A DNA stretch of 64,000 nt from Gnetum montanum (GCA_015680685.1 MNCI01008651.1:995459-1059458); one strand, 5' to 3'; shown: positions 10,922 to 21,943, counted from the stretch's first letter. A program made the numbers and translations. Notes: generated from the sequence alone by a model not told the origin.

Positions 10922-11149
10922 TTAGGACTCTGAGATCTGTCCCTGGAAATTTTAAAGGAAAATCCTTTCAAGAAGATCAAGAAGAAAAGAGTTCCATGCA
11001 TTGCGTACAGTGACTCGGGGTGTAACTGTGTGCAGCAGTTATGGTCCGCTAAGCGAACATCCATTCAAGCATGCAGTTAGTGTACTAAGGAATCACCAAT
11101 TCAACAATGCCTGTACGCAGCAGCCACTAACCAAGAAGGCACCCAATGG

Positions 11150-12385
11150 TTGACAGCTGATTCTGCTAGCAGCATATTATGCATGGAATTGTCTAAGGGG
11201 CTAGTGCAAGCCTATATTGACAGCACGGATGTGATGGAGGAGTTTCATCAACAGACCTCCATCGTTGATGACTTAGATGACTGGGGAAAGCTAGAGATCC
11301 CTGAGAGCTTCAAGCAAGAGCCCCTTGAGCTAAAATCCCTACTTGATCACTTAGAGTATGCATTCTTGCAAAATCGCAAGCTGGTAATTATCAATGTTGC
11401 CCTTACTTCTAAACAGAAAAAGAAGTTTCTGGTGATGGTAAACAAATGGGTTTCTGCATTTGTGTGGTCCTATCCTGAGCTGACTGGCGTTGATCCCAGG
11501 ATCTTCCAGCATCGGATCTACCTTGACCCTTCCATGAAGCCACGGCGACAGTCACAAAGATGGTTGAATCCCAAGTTGAAGCAAGTAGTAAAGGATGAAA
11601 TTAAACAACTTCTTAAGGCAGGATTCATCTATTCAGTCGCTGATAGCAAATGGGTTAGCCCACTCGTTATCCTACCCAAGAAATGTGGCAAGTGGAGGGT
11701 CTGTATCGATTTCCGGTTGCTCAATATGGCAACTTTCAAGGACCACTTCCCGCTCCCATTTTTGGACCAGGTGTTGGACACAATCGCAGGATACCAATAT
11801 TACAACTTTTTGGATGGTTATAGTGGTTATAACCAGATCCAAATTGCACTAGAGGACCAGGCCAAAACTACTTTCACGAGTCCATGGGGGACTTTTGCAT
11901 ATAAGAAGATGTCCTTTGGCTTGTGCAATGCACCTATGATGTTCCAACGCCTTGTCTTAAGCATCTTCCAGCAACAAATTGGCAATGGTGTAGAAGTCTT
12001 CATGGATGACTTCTCCACCTATGGTGCCACATTCGAGCAAGCCTTGGACCACCTAGAGAAAGTTTTAAAGAAGTGTGTAGACACCAATCTACGGCTCAAT
12101 TGGCAAAAGAGCCATATGATGGTCCAAGAGGGCATAGTGTTGGGACATCTCATTTCATCAACAGGGATCAGCGTAGACCCTGAAAAGATCAGGGTCATCC
12201 AAGGAATTACCCGCCAACCAAGTACCATCAAAGATGTGTGGTCATTCCTTGGACATACTAGTTACTACTGGCACTTCATTGAACACTTCTCGAAGATAGC
12301 CCGGCCATTGGTAGAGCTTACAAAGAAGGATGCTTCATTTGTCTGGACCAAGGAATGCGAGTTCGCATTCCAAGAGCTGAAGTAG
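11150..12385 (+). CDS. Family A reverse transcriptase, open frame
   Basis: The frame is open for 411 codons. RT copies element RNA into DNA. Motifs in order are KKCGKWRVCIDFRLLN (near residue 177), FPLPFLDQVLD, DGYSGYNQI, FGLCNAPMMFQR and the catalytic VFMDDFS (near residue 285). The FMDDFS form is typical of the Athila/Tat branch rather than the YVDD/YIDD of other gypsy clades. After the thumb (VRFLG-like VWSFLGHTSYYWHF), a stop at 12,383 ends the frame before RNase H. The N-terminal 100 residues are the protease-RT linker. Confidence 0.85.
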   Translation: MTADSASSILCMELSKGLVQAYIDSTDVMEEFHQQTSIVDDLDDWGKLEIPESFKQEPLELKSLLDHLEYAFLQNRKLVIINVALTSKQKKKFLVMVNKWVSAFVWSYPELTGVDPRIFQHRIYLDPSMKPRRQSQRWLNPKLKQVVKDEIKQLLKAGFIYSVADSKWVSPLVILPKKCGKWRVCIDFRLLNMATFKDHFPLPFLDQVLDTIAGYQYYNFLDGYSGYNQIQIALEDQAKTTFTSPWGTFAYKKMSFGLCNAPMMFQRLVLSIFQQQIGNGVEVFMDDFSTYGATFEQALDHLEKVLKKCVDTNLRLNWQKSHMMVQEGIVLGHLISSTGISVDPEKIRVIQGITRQPSTIKDVWSFLGHTSYYWHFIEHFSKIARPLVELTKKDASFVWTKECEFAFQELK

Positions 12386-12877
12386 AAACTCGTAGAAGCT
12401 CTAGTTCTACGGGTACCTTCTTGGTCCAAACCCTTTCACATTATGACGGATGCCTCCAACTATGCTTTGGGAGCCGTGCTTACACAGTGTGACGACCAAA
12501 AATGTCCGTATTATATCCACTGTGCAAGCTGTAGCATTGTGGATGCACAACTGAACTATATCACCACTGAAAAGGAATTGATGGCGGTGGTGTTTGCATT
12601 AGATAAATTCTAGCACTATGTGCTCAGATACGAGGTGTTTGTGCACACAGACCATAGTGCTATCCAATTCCTAATGAACAAACCAACGGTGAGCCCCCGC
12701 ATAATTCGGTGGCTGGTGATTCTTCAGGAGTTTTATTTGACCATGGTAGATAGAAAAGGATTCGAGAATGTGGTCACTGACCATTTGTCTCGGTTACGAT
12801 GGGATAACGCAGAAGAGGAGGAGCCCTTATCCAATCAATTTCCAGATGAACTCCTCTTCACAGGCGTCGTTGATCCT
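12386..12877 (+). pseudogene. Family A RNase H
   Basis: This domain degrades RNA in the RNA-DNA hybrid. It continues from the RT frame after a stop: a TDASNYALGAVL segment holds the first catalytic Asp, TTEKELMAVVFAL the Glu and VHTDHSAI the next Asp. It ends in VVTDHLSRL, the usual end of the gypsy RNase H region. A TAG inside (at 12,613, before HYVLR) breaks it. Confidence 0.75.
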
Positions 12878-12997
12878 TAAGCACCCAAGAAATCTCCTTA
12901 GTTCAACTACATCCTAACCTACCTTACAACCCAGGAGCTGCCAAGAGAATGGAACCACTGGTAGAAACAACAGTTTCTCCATAAGGCCAAGCATTTC

Positions 12998-14150
12998 ATG
13001 GAAATCAACGGCCACCTCTACAAGGTGTGCGCAGACGGCTTGGTTCGATGGTGTGTCCCTGACGATGATACACTACACGTCCTTCAAGATGCTCATGAGG
13101 GCCCTTGTGGGGGCCACTATGCTAGATGCAGAATAACCATTAAAATCCTGCCTGCAGGGTATTATTGTCCTGCACTTTTCAGGGATGCACAATGGTTCGC
13201 TCGCTCCTGTGAACGATGCCAGAGAGATGGTGGGATGTCGGCACGGTTGGAGGGACCTCAGCAGTGGATTCAACCACTAGAGTCCTTCGACATCTAGGGT
13301 ATCGACTTCATGGGCCCCATCACCCCCTTGTCAAACGGAAAGGCATAGATCATCGTGGCGGTGGACTACTGCATAAAGTGAGCAAAAGTGGCAGCCGTCA
13401 TCGACTATTCTTCAAACACCACCGCACGATTTGTCCAGCAACAAATTGTTACCAGGTTTGAAGTGCCTCGTGCACTCATTTCTGAAAATGGGAGACACTT
13501 CATGGGGGTTACTTTTCGAAAACTCATGCAATGCTTAGGGGTAACACACAAATTCACAACATCCTATCACCCCCAAGCCAATGGGTAGGCCGAAGTCACA
13601 AATAGGAAAATTACCAAGATCCTTACACGAACAATTAGCAAATATAGGAGGGACTGGAGTACCAAGCTTAACGATGCCTTATGGGCCTATCACTCCACTT
13701 GGAAACTTCCTGTAGGGTACTCTCCCTATGAGTTAGTGTACAGTAAGTTGCCAACACTTCCAATCCAGGCATAACTTCGGACACTATCCTCCCCCTATGA
13801 CCTTGACCTTGACCTATTACTAGTGCAATGAGAATGATTAATCAATTTGAGTGTGCTAGATGAGAACTGATTAGTGGCCCTATTTTCAAATGAAACCCAC
13901 AAGGCCTATAATAAGAAAATACATGATCTTAGGATTCAGAAGCTCACATTTAGATGTGGAGACAAGGTACTGTATTGGAACCCCTCACATATATCCCAAC
14001 TGACAAAGTTTCAGACACTATGGGAGGGACCTTATATTATCTCCGAAACCTTCCCATCCAGGGCCTTGCTTATCCACAAACTTGGGGATCCCACCAGAAC
14101 ATAGTTGGTCAACTGCCAACAACTCAAACCTTTCCGTGAGTTTCACATAG
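12998..14150 (+). pseudogene. Family A integrase
   Basis: Integrase inserts the DNA copy into the host. An N-terminal zinc-binding H-H-C-C region ends in CERCQRDGG. The core has GIDFMGPITPLS (first Asp), ISENGRHF (second Asp in a context usually SDNG) and the YHPQANG*AEVTNR block with the Glu. The C-terminal part at 13,874-14,104 has FRCGDKVLYWNP and LWEGPYII, the usual strand region after the core. Stops include TGG to TAG before GIDF, TGG to TGA before AKVAA and CAG to TAG in NG*AE. Confidence 0.8.
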
Positions 14151-14217
14151 CCAGTGTCACAGCCTCATCATCGGTCGATCATCCATGATCCATCTTTCGC
14201 ATCTCCTCCTTTTCACC

Positions 14218-14229
14218 CAGTCGTGGGGG
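14218..14229 (+). promoter_or_regulatory. Candidate central polypurine tract
   Basis: CAGTCGTGGGGG just downstream of integrase is identical over 12 bases to the 3' polypurine tract context at 18,958-18,969. A second plus-strand priming site in the middle of a retroelement is known from lentiviruses and some LTR retrotransposons. Only the sequence identity is seen; use as a primer is inferred. Confidence 0.5.
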
Positions 14230-15814
14230 AGACCCTCATCCCTGCTGATCCGTTTCACTACACCCCTCACCATTTTATCATTTTTTGTTTTACACTTTTT
14301 TGTTTTACACTTTTTTTTTACACCTTTTTTTTCCATTTTTTTTCTAGTTTTTTTTTCCACTTCTTTGTTTTCTACTCTTTGTTTTACAATTTTTTTTTTT
14401 CATTTTTCGTGTTATTTTTTTTTACTTTTTGTCGTCGTCATATGGTTTGGCACGATCAGTTTTCATTACGATGGGTACTGTAATACTCTTCCTAGTTATC
14501 CAGTTTCCACCAGTGCATGGTTGTCCTTGGATTTTACTTCGTTCCACTTCATAAACTCGGCAGTGAGTCCACGTCATCCACCCATTCATCATTCCCTAGT
14601 TTTCCTTGTGTCGTGAACATGCAACCCCTTCATTTAAAAACATTTTAATCAATGTGTGACTTGTGTAGTTACTTGACTGAGGGATGACCCAATGGTTTGA
14701 ATCGGGTGTGACTTCAAGGGGAGTGCTTTATTCATTGTTCTGTTCTATCCCCCGGGTTGTTGTTGTGTCCTTACGGATTTCCTCCCACTCCAAGTCTCTC
14801 TCCACGAAAGCTTTTGGGCAATTCGACCTTGCATGGTGTGGTCCTCACTAAAAAAAAATTCAAAAAAAAAAGAGAAAAGCACAAAAAGAAGCAAAAATAA
14901 AATAAAAATAAATAAACTAAGGATTCAAAGCACACCCCTTGGTCAAATGCATGCAAACACGCATGGGTCTTCGCATGGTGTGGTTCCCCCACACAAAAGA
15001 AAAGAAAAATGAATCGTAGTGGGAATTCAAAGCACACCCCTTAGACCGCCTCTCATGGGCCATACACTGTAGTTATGGGACTTCCTTGGTCCCCTCTACC
15101 TTTGTCCCATTTCACTTCCTTCTTCTCATGTTTCCTGGAGTGGTGGTTTTCTGTGGGGTCATTCTTGTTTCCTTGGGGATGGTTGGGACTTCGTCTATCG
15201 CTAGGAGGTCACTATTTGTGGATGGTTTTGGGTCTGATCTCAGGAGCGGTTCTACCGGGTCACTTAACCATGCTTGCACATGGGGTTTCATGTGATCGAC
15301 ACTCAGAATTTCCATTCTCTCCTCTCCTTCCATTCCCACTTCTCTTCGTACTCACCTCACTACCCTTTTTATGTTTTGTGTGTTCGTTGTGTTTTCTATC
15401 GGTCTCTCATGCCTTCGCGGGCTCTCTTGGTTTGGAGTCTTAACTGGTCACACCAATTATCGGCACCAGGGCTCACGGACCCTGGTGTTGAGGGTCTATA
15501 GGGGCTACAAGGTTGTTGCCTACTCTAGGGAGGACCCACCTATATATTTCTAGTTATGCTTGTTAAGCCTCCCATCCTTTGGATTTCTTGGTTGACTGGT
15601 TTCCATGTCCCATTGTTCGATTTTGTCCTTGTAGAGTTATTTTTCCATTTCGTTCTCTAATTTTGTCTCTTTTTCATGCTTTATTACCTTCCTCCTGTCC
15701 TTAACCATGATCGGGCCTTTTCTGCGCTTCAAACACCTCAATTTGGGTTTTTAAATTTTTCAATTCGAGTATTTTTTTATGTTGGTCAACGCTGATCCAC
15801 AGGTGAACAATGCT

Positions 15815-15883
15815 GCGTATACGAGGCCCCATATATGCAGCCACTACGTATATGCTCGACGTAGCACCCAACCCCTATATATA
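15815..15883 (+). promoter_or_regulatory. U3-like palindrome block plus TATA inside the element, upstream of ORF3
   Basis: GCGTATACG at 15,815, CATATATG near 15,830, TACGTATA near 15,845 and CTCGAC follow each other and lead to TATATATA at 15,876-15,883. This is the same arrangement as the U3 of the solo LTR at 47,376 (CGTATACG repeats, then TATA). It sits about 370 bases before the ORF3 ATG. A second promoter for ORF3 is an inference from the layout. Confidence 0.45.
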
Positions 15884-16065
15884 CCCCACCGCATTTTACA
15901 TTTTTTCATCATTTGGAGTCCAAATTGAGGGGAATTTTTGCCATTTTTTCTACCAAACCCTTCCTAACACATCTACATTCCATCGCGTGTCCGCATCAAC
16001 CTGTCCTTGCCCTCTTTATGCAACCGGAGGTATGCACTTAGTCGTGGGAGGGTGGTGCCCTTGTG

Positions 16066-16091
16066 TAATTAATTAATTAATTAATTAATTT
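16066..16091. repeat. (TTAA)n microsatellite
   Basis: TAATTAATTAATTAATTAAT-type tetranucleotide run of about 26 bases within the spacer before ORF3. It is a simple repeat without a proposed function. Confidence 0.9.
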
Positions 16092-16253
16092 TTAATTACA
16101 AAACCTTTGGCCCTAACCCCTAAATTAAAACACTTCGAGAGACTTAACGGTGTGCCTGTGCCATTAACATAACTTGGTCAAACTGAGAAGGTATATACAA
16201 ACCATTTTAGGCTAGTTCTGAACAGTCTAATGGATGGTTATGTTTATTTTCAG

Positions 16254-18721
16254 ATGGCACCCAAACCGAGGCATCCAAGGGACGAAGGACCATCACAACC
16301 GAGAGACAAGGGCCCATGAACAGGAAGGGGACAAGGTGTGCAACCGCCAGAGTATGCGGAGGGTTCCCATGCAACTGGGCCCTTCTGCAAAGGACCTGAT
16401 GTGGCAGAAATTCCTAAGCAGGCCGATCCATAGGTGAAGGTGCAATGGATCCAACGGTGCTATGAGGTAGAGTGCAAGGAATTTGACTCCTTGACCATGG
16501 CAGAGAGAGTATACTCCAAGATAGCGTCTTACCATTTGAATCCAACAATAAGACCCAGCAAAATCACAGCCTTCTTCGCTCGTGCGTGTGCCGCCTTGAG
16601 TGGGAAATTTCCCATGAGTCTTTCACAACTGTTGTTTCTGGAGATTGAAAAAAGGTTCGTTGAGAACAAACGTGGAAGATGAGCTCTTCCTTTTCCCTGC
16701 CTAATCTGAAAGTTATGCAAATAGGCAAGGATAACACGGTATTCTAATAACACCATCCAGCGTGCCCCAATTGCCTCGTGGCAGGAAATGATGAAAGACA
16801 AAACTCTTGTCGCCACGCAGACAAAGGAAGAGCAGCAACCACCTCCACCACCTAAAAAAACAATGCAGCTGGGCTCACAAGCGACAGTAGAATACATCCG
16901 TGAGATCCGAGAAATGCTCTTGAGTCAGTGAAAACCATCTGAAAAAACTGGTGGAGGAGACGATCCTTCGATCTATCGCCCTGCCATGAGTCACTTGGAG
17001 CAAGTGGCATAATCAGTCAGCTTGCTTGAAAGGGCGATTTTTCGATCTATCGCCCTGCCCGAGCACCCATTCCAACCAGAATAGATCCAAGCATCCGAGA
17101 TGTATCAACTACAACCCAGCAGTTATTCCCTAAAATCTCAGGGAATGCTGCTACTTTCTCGATACGCTTGGAGGATGGTGAGGGGGCGACGGTCCTAGTG
17201 ATGCAGCACCAGGGACAAGAAGTTGCAGCCAAAGTGGTTGCTAATACCATTGCTACCACTCTCAATGCACCGGCAGCACCTATACCAAACATCCATGAAC
17301 TACAAGATGTACAGGTATCTTCCAGAACTTCATGTAGCAAGATGGTTGCAGCCCAACATGAAGAAATGTTGGACCAACTGGTAGGAACTGGGCAACCGCT
17401 TCTGGATGTCTTCGACCTTCCGGACAACATCACTGCAACCCAGTCAAAGCTGCTATCGGCAAGGGGTAAGAACCTTGTTTTGTAGGGGCAACTAAAAGTC
17501 ACTCAAGCTGCTTGTCAGCGCTTGGCAATGGAGGTTGCCCAATTAAGAGCCCAGCTTGCCGATCTGGCCATCCTTGACCGCGAAACCACCAGAGATGAAG
17601 CTTTTCAACAGCTTTAACTTAAACTTCAAGTTGTTGAGGATGAAAGGGAGATAGCGATCCTAGACAAGTCCATACTAGACTCCCAAGCATATCATTTAGA
17701 GAAGAACTTGACAGAGGTTTGTCAAGAGAACGTGCAGCTGACTACAAAAGTTCATCGCCTGTGCAATGTTGGTGCAGAGAACGCGCACATGAAATATTTC
17801 ATCCACCAATAGCAGGAGGAGCTAGCTAGGGTGAACGCAGATATGAGAAGGTTGGCTACTGAGAATTGAAATCTGTCAATGGAGGAGGTTCGGGCATTGT
17901 GACAGAAGTCTACAATCGAAATTGCCGCTTGGAAGAACGAGGCCCTAAAGTTTGAAAGAGTAAAAAATCATTACAGGGACCAAGTGGGATTATAGAAGGA
18001 GGTAAATGAGAAACACATTCAAGTCACTAAAGCCCAAATGAACCAAGCACTCCAGCAGCTCCGAGAATGAGGCAATGTATGGCCATCCATCTTCGATGGA
18101 TTGAACACCTACAACAAAGCGAAAATCTACCTAAAGGAGCTACAAATTGAAGAAATGATAGAATACATGGAGTTAGCCAACCTTCGATATGAAAACCTGG
18201 CCATGCTCACATCCAGGAGACCTCAGTCAGAATTAGAAAAACAAGTGGCCGCCTTGTATTCCCTATACGAGGGTGAGTTCTAGGCACACAAGGCAACAAA
18301 ATAGAAGCTGGCAACAGCAAACGCAGAACTCGAGGTCCTTCGTACAAGCTTTAAAGGCCAACGTACCATTACAAAGGACCTAGCCCGAAGAATGAGTGAC
18401 TACTAGCAACTGCAAGCATCGATCCAAGCGTTTGATATCGAACGGAAATAGTTCGCAGCCTGGTTTGTTAATTTGAAAGAACTCTTCCTGGCGCTGCCTT
18501 GCCCTTAGGAAGTTCCAGTTCCAGCACACATTGGAGAAGCCACCTGGACTGTGAACGACCCCAGAAGTAAAGAAGAGAAAACAAGGGCTCTCTTGGAGGC
18601 TTTCCAGCTACCTCCAGAAGTTGTAGCTACCGTAGGACTTCCAACATCCATGCTGCTACCAACGCATGGGCCAAAGGCTGGAGAAGGACCATCAAAACCA
18701 TTGCCCCTAGGGACGATGTGA
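16254..18721 (+). pseudogene. Family A ORF3, env-position gene with a long coiled coil
   Basis: The reading begins at the ATG at 16,254, directly preceded by TTTATTTTCAG, a good splice-acceptor sequence, and ends at TGA 18,719-18,721. There is a Pro/Arg-rich start, then a conserved globular block at 16,434-16,682 (VYSKIASYHLNPTIRPSKIT, ARACAALSGKFP), a second block at 17,168-17,485, and about 330 codons rich in heptad-like Leu/Glu/Lys (17,490-18,480). I see no clear signal peptide or membrane helix, so a classical envelope protein is not supported. Several stops and frame changes break it. The same gene is found without gag-pol at 3,890-5,996. The acceptor suggests expression from a spliced RNA. 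Confidence 0.6.
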
Positions 18722-18957
18722 TCTTCTCCAGCAATTTTGTACATCATCCTACATAGCAGAGGCTCTAGGACCAGCGAAGTGTTCAATTTTATCTCTGAAC
18801 ACTACCATTTTTGTAATTTGTCCCACTCTGTCACTTGGGCACTTGGTCAAATTTATGTTGTGTCATGTGTGTGTCATTTATGTGTTAAGTTATGTGTGTT
18901 GTAAATAAGAATCCATACCTTCCAAATTGTAAAGTAACTCGAGGACGAGTTTTTGCT

Positions 18958-18971
18958 CAGTCGTGGGGGTA
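18958..18971 (+). promoter_or_regulatory. 3' polypurine tract
   Basis: CAGTCGTGGGGGTA abuts LTR2, whose TG begins at 18,972. Plus-strand DNA synthesis of the element starts at such tracts. The corresponding minus-strand site of family B is at 22,032-22,040 (GTGGGGGTA read on the minus strand). Confidence 0.85.
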
Positions 18972-19897
18972 TGATGAAGTGTCAAAAGTCAATGCGTTGA
19001 CTGGGCCACGTATACGCGGCCGCATCGATGCAGGTCCATCGACGTAGCCACCCTACATTGACGTGGCCCCGTTTACGTAGCCACCTTTCTCATATCTATA
19101 AATATGAGGGCCTTCTACCTCATTGAGGCATCCTTTTGAGTAGTTGTAGTAAAGCTATTGCAGTTTGCTCCCGCAAGAGATAGAATATTTTCCAAGTGCC
19201 TGTAGCAAGTGTATGAAAAGTGATCGGATCTTTATTCAAGCGTTGATGTATCTGAGCCCATTGGCGTGACAGCAATAAAGACTTACTGTTCATGCAATCC
19301 TTGCAGCATTTGGACTTAGTTATTTCATGCATTTAATAGTTTAACATGTTTATGGTTTATTAATTACTTCTTGATGATTTACTAGCTACTTGTTGATTAC
19401 TTATGTTTTTATTATTATAATTGCAATCGTTATTGTTCATTCGTAGTTAGTTAAAGACATAAGTACGACCATCTCGAACGTAATCCAAACACTTGGTAAG
19501 CCCAGTGACGCTTAATGTTTGGTAACCCAGCAGTGTTAGGAAATGCTCAGAACGTGCTTGGAAGATGGGACCGAATACTTATACTAGGAGTAGTTAGAAT
19601 ATAAAGTAGGATAATTAGAGATTAGATTATAGTTTATTCCTTCCCTTTCATACTTTAATTATTCGTCAAAAAATATAATTAAAAAGATATAAAAGTCATT
19701 AGCCTTAGTCTCACTTAACCAACATAAACAGAGCTTCACAAGTGAGATTAGGATGACAATGACCGTTCTAACCCAAGGTTTCACTGGTTAGAAGTTTGGT
19801 GTATCTTAAGTGGTTACAGTCTGCAGATTTTGACAGAGTCGTGCATGAACGCTCGTGATTCGTATGGTTGGGCGTAGGGATACCCTCCCGCTCATCA
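18972..19897 (+). repeat. Family A LTR2
   Basis: The ends are TGATGAAGTG...CGCTCATCA, 926 bp. It aligns with LTR1 throughout, including the TATA region near 19,097 and the GGTAACCCAG pair near 19,495-19,535. It carries a short extra CTACCTCATT segment after the TATA. It is followed not by host DNA but by another PBS. Confidence 0.9.
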
Positions 19898-20172
19898 TTG
19901 GCACCGTTGCCGGGGACTGTTAGTCTTTCATGAGTCATCTAACTTTAGTGAAATTATCATTTAAGTCGTTGGAACAGACCTAGGGTAGAAATATCTACGC
20001 ACACTAGGTGAACTTAAGTTAATCATAAGGTACATCGATTATATGGACCATTTAACATCCAACATGTCTTCTCACAGGAGAGATGCATTTGAACCACCGA
20101 TGCCGCAAGAATGTCGGGTGGTGTACAAACATCCTGATGAATATGTCCCTGATTTCACATTCATCCTACATT
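19898..20172 (+). mobile_element. Start of a second family A body after LTR2 (PBS, leader, first gag codons)
   Basis: TTGGCACCGTTGCCGGGGAC and the next 250 bases match 7,901-8,176, including the gag start ATGTCTTCTCACAGG near 20,065. The match breaks off in the codons for ...FTFILH at about 20,172. This makes the locus LTR-body-LTR-body rather than a simple insertion. It is a remnant with no coding capacity of its own. Confidence 0.85.
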
Positions 20173-21302
20173 TAGTACATTACGCTGCATTACGTGACAT
20201 AGCGTAATGCCGCAATACGCAGCATAATATCAAAGACAGCCTACCACGGCATCAAAAAATGGTTAAGGGGGGGGCCATTACGCTGTGTTACGCAGTGCGG
20301 CGTAATAAACTCCCAAAAGGGATTGATTAGAAACAGAGGAAGCGTGGCAACAATACCTCAACTTTTGCGATTTTGTTATTTTACGTTGAATTACGCTATG
20401 ATACATAATTTAGTGTAGTGCAACGTAATGCAAGTAACGACAAGCACAATTCAGACATCAGTAGTTCATACGCCACAATACACTCTCTAGCGTATTACAG
20501 CATAATCAAAGGACAGTGTTGCCAAAGCCCGCACAAGGGTATTTTATGACGCGCTACGCAGCATAGCGTCGCAAGCTTCAATGACAACACATTGAGTGAA
20601 TAGCATTCTATGAGTTCAGGACATGCGTCACTTAAACCATGTTTTTCTCCTGACCCTAACCTTATAAATGCTCCAGTTGACGAAGATCAAAGGGGCAAAA
20701 ATTTTCTCTTTCAAGGTTGGACAAAAAGAGAAAAAAGAGAATCAGTGATCGTGAGAACATCAGAGGTGATTAGCAAGAACTCTTGATCAGAAACAATCAA
20801 CTACTGGATATTCTCCCCCGGGTCTGACTTCCTTGCGCCCAGATTGGCTAGAACAAGGTAGATTGATCCTCGCTTCTTTCATCTTTAGATAACTTTCTTG
20901 TTACTGGCATGTGCTTCGTCCAAACCGAAGCCCGCCTGAAATCATTGTATCAAACATATTGTTTTCATAAATTAAATCCCAGATCTTATGATCGTATTCC
21001 TTACAAAATCTGATCCTCTGCATCTTGGTTATACGGATTTGGCAGTCTCATCTACATCATTTACATTGTTTGCAATTACTTTCGGAATTAACAATATTGC
21101 ATCGCCTTATAAAGAATCTTCATTTTGCCATCAAATTATTACCAAAATTTTACTGATTAAATAAGTCCCTGTATGATCGACAAGACCGTTCAGGGCACCT
21201 CGAATTCATTTTTCTCCCCAACACAATCCTCGCACGGATCCGGGGTTAGAACTGTGTACATGGACTTTCGTTCGATATTTCCAGCGATCGACGTTTTCTG
21301 TC
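20173..21302 (+). mobile_element. Foreign segment with GCGTAAT palindromes, probably part of another LTR
   Basis: The first 400 bases hold many inverted copies of TTACGC/GCGTAA (e.g. 20,180-20,225, 20,277-20,310, 20,388-20,430, 20,545-20,570). A TTATAAATGC TATA-like site follows at about 20,663, then leader-like sequence with several short AT-rich blocks. That order, palindromes then TATA, matches the U3 regions of the other families. It lies exactly between two family A pieces, so it was inserted into, or recombined with, the second unit. No TG..CA ends were fixed. Confidence 0.45.
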
Positions 21303-21943
21303 GTTACAGCCGTGACAACAATAAAGACGAACTGTTCATGCAATCCTTGCAACATTTGGACTTAGCTATTTCATGCATTTAATAGTTTAACATGTTTATG
21401 GTTTATTAATTACTTCTTGATGATTTACTAGTTACTTGTTGATTACTTATGTTTTTATTATTATTATTGCAATCGTTATTGTTCATTCGTAGTTCGTTAA
21501 AGACATAAGTACGACCATCTCAAACGTAATCCAAACACTTGGTAAGCCTAGCGATGCTTAACGTATGGTAACCCAGTAGTGTTAGGAAATGCTCAGAACG
21601 TGCTCGGAAGATGGGATCGGATACTTATACTAGGAGTAGTTAGAATATAAAGTAGGATAATTAGAGATTAGATTATAGTTTATTCCTTCCCTTTCATACT
21701 TCAATTAGTCGTCGAAAAAGATAATTAAAAAGATATAAAAATCATTAGCCTTAGTCTCACTTAACCAACGTAAACAGAGCTTCACAAGTTAGATTAGGAT
21801 GACAATGACTATTCTAACCCAAGGTTTCACTGGTTAAAAGTCTAGTGTATGTTAAGTGCTTACAGTCTACGGATTTCAACCGAGTCGTGCGTGAACGCTC
21901 GTGATTCGTATGGTTGGGCATAGGGATACCCTCCCGCTCATCA
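21303..21943 (+). repeat. Family A LTR3, 5'-truncated
   Basis: From GTGACAACAATAAAGACGAA onward it matches LTR1 from about 7,270 to the end CGCTCATCA. U3 and the TATA box are missing. It closes the family A complex; the next base belongs to the family B LTR. Confidence 0.85.

Larger units (their letters stand above)
14230..16250 (+). other. Spacer between integrase and ORF3
   Basis: No conserved protein is readable over these 2 kb. It includes a T-rich low-complexity run (about 14,270-14,430), an A-rich run (14,848-14,915), and two similar GCATGGTGTGGT...CAAAGCACACCCCTT blocks (14,832-14,940 and 14,973-15,043). The family B element has the reverse complement of this block at about 23,525-23,630, so the spacer is a shared part of these elements. 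The open frames in it are low-complexity and not credible genes. Confidence 0.55.
6983..21943 (+). mobile_element. Family A Ty3/gypsy complex with three LTRs (Athila/Tat-type, nested in a family B LTR)
   Basis: The order is LTR1 (6,983-7,900), full body (7,901-18,971), LTR2 (18,972-19,897), the first 275 bases of a second body (19,898-20,172), foreign sequence (20,173-21,302) and a 5'-truncated LTR3 (21,303-21,943). The outer flanks are TTAGG and TTAAC, an imperfect 5-bp target duplication. The RT active site VFMDDFS, the tRNA-Asp-type PBS and an extra ORF between integrase and the 3' LTR fit the Athila/Tat branch. All coding parts carry stops, so it is dead, although the RT frame is open over 411 codons. 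Confidence 0.85.

Noticed and set aside
8069-14150. Reassigned TAG codon
   Set aside because: The host gene uses TAG as its terminator and the retroelement TAGs sit at Gln or Trp positions of sister copies; mutation explains them.
14154-14616. Phe-rich plus-strand frames of 109 and 143 codons
   Set aside because: They arise from the T-rich low-complexity spacer of the family A element.
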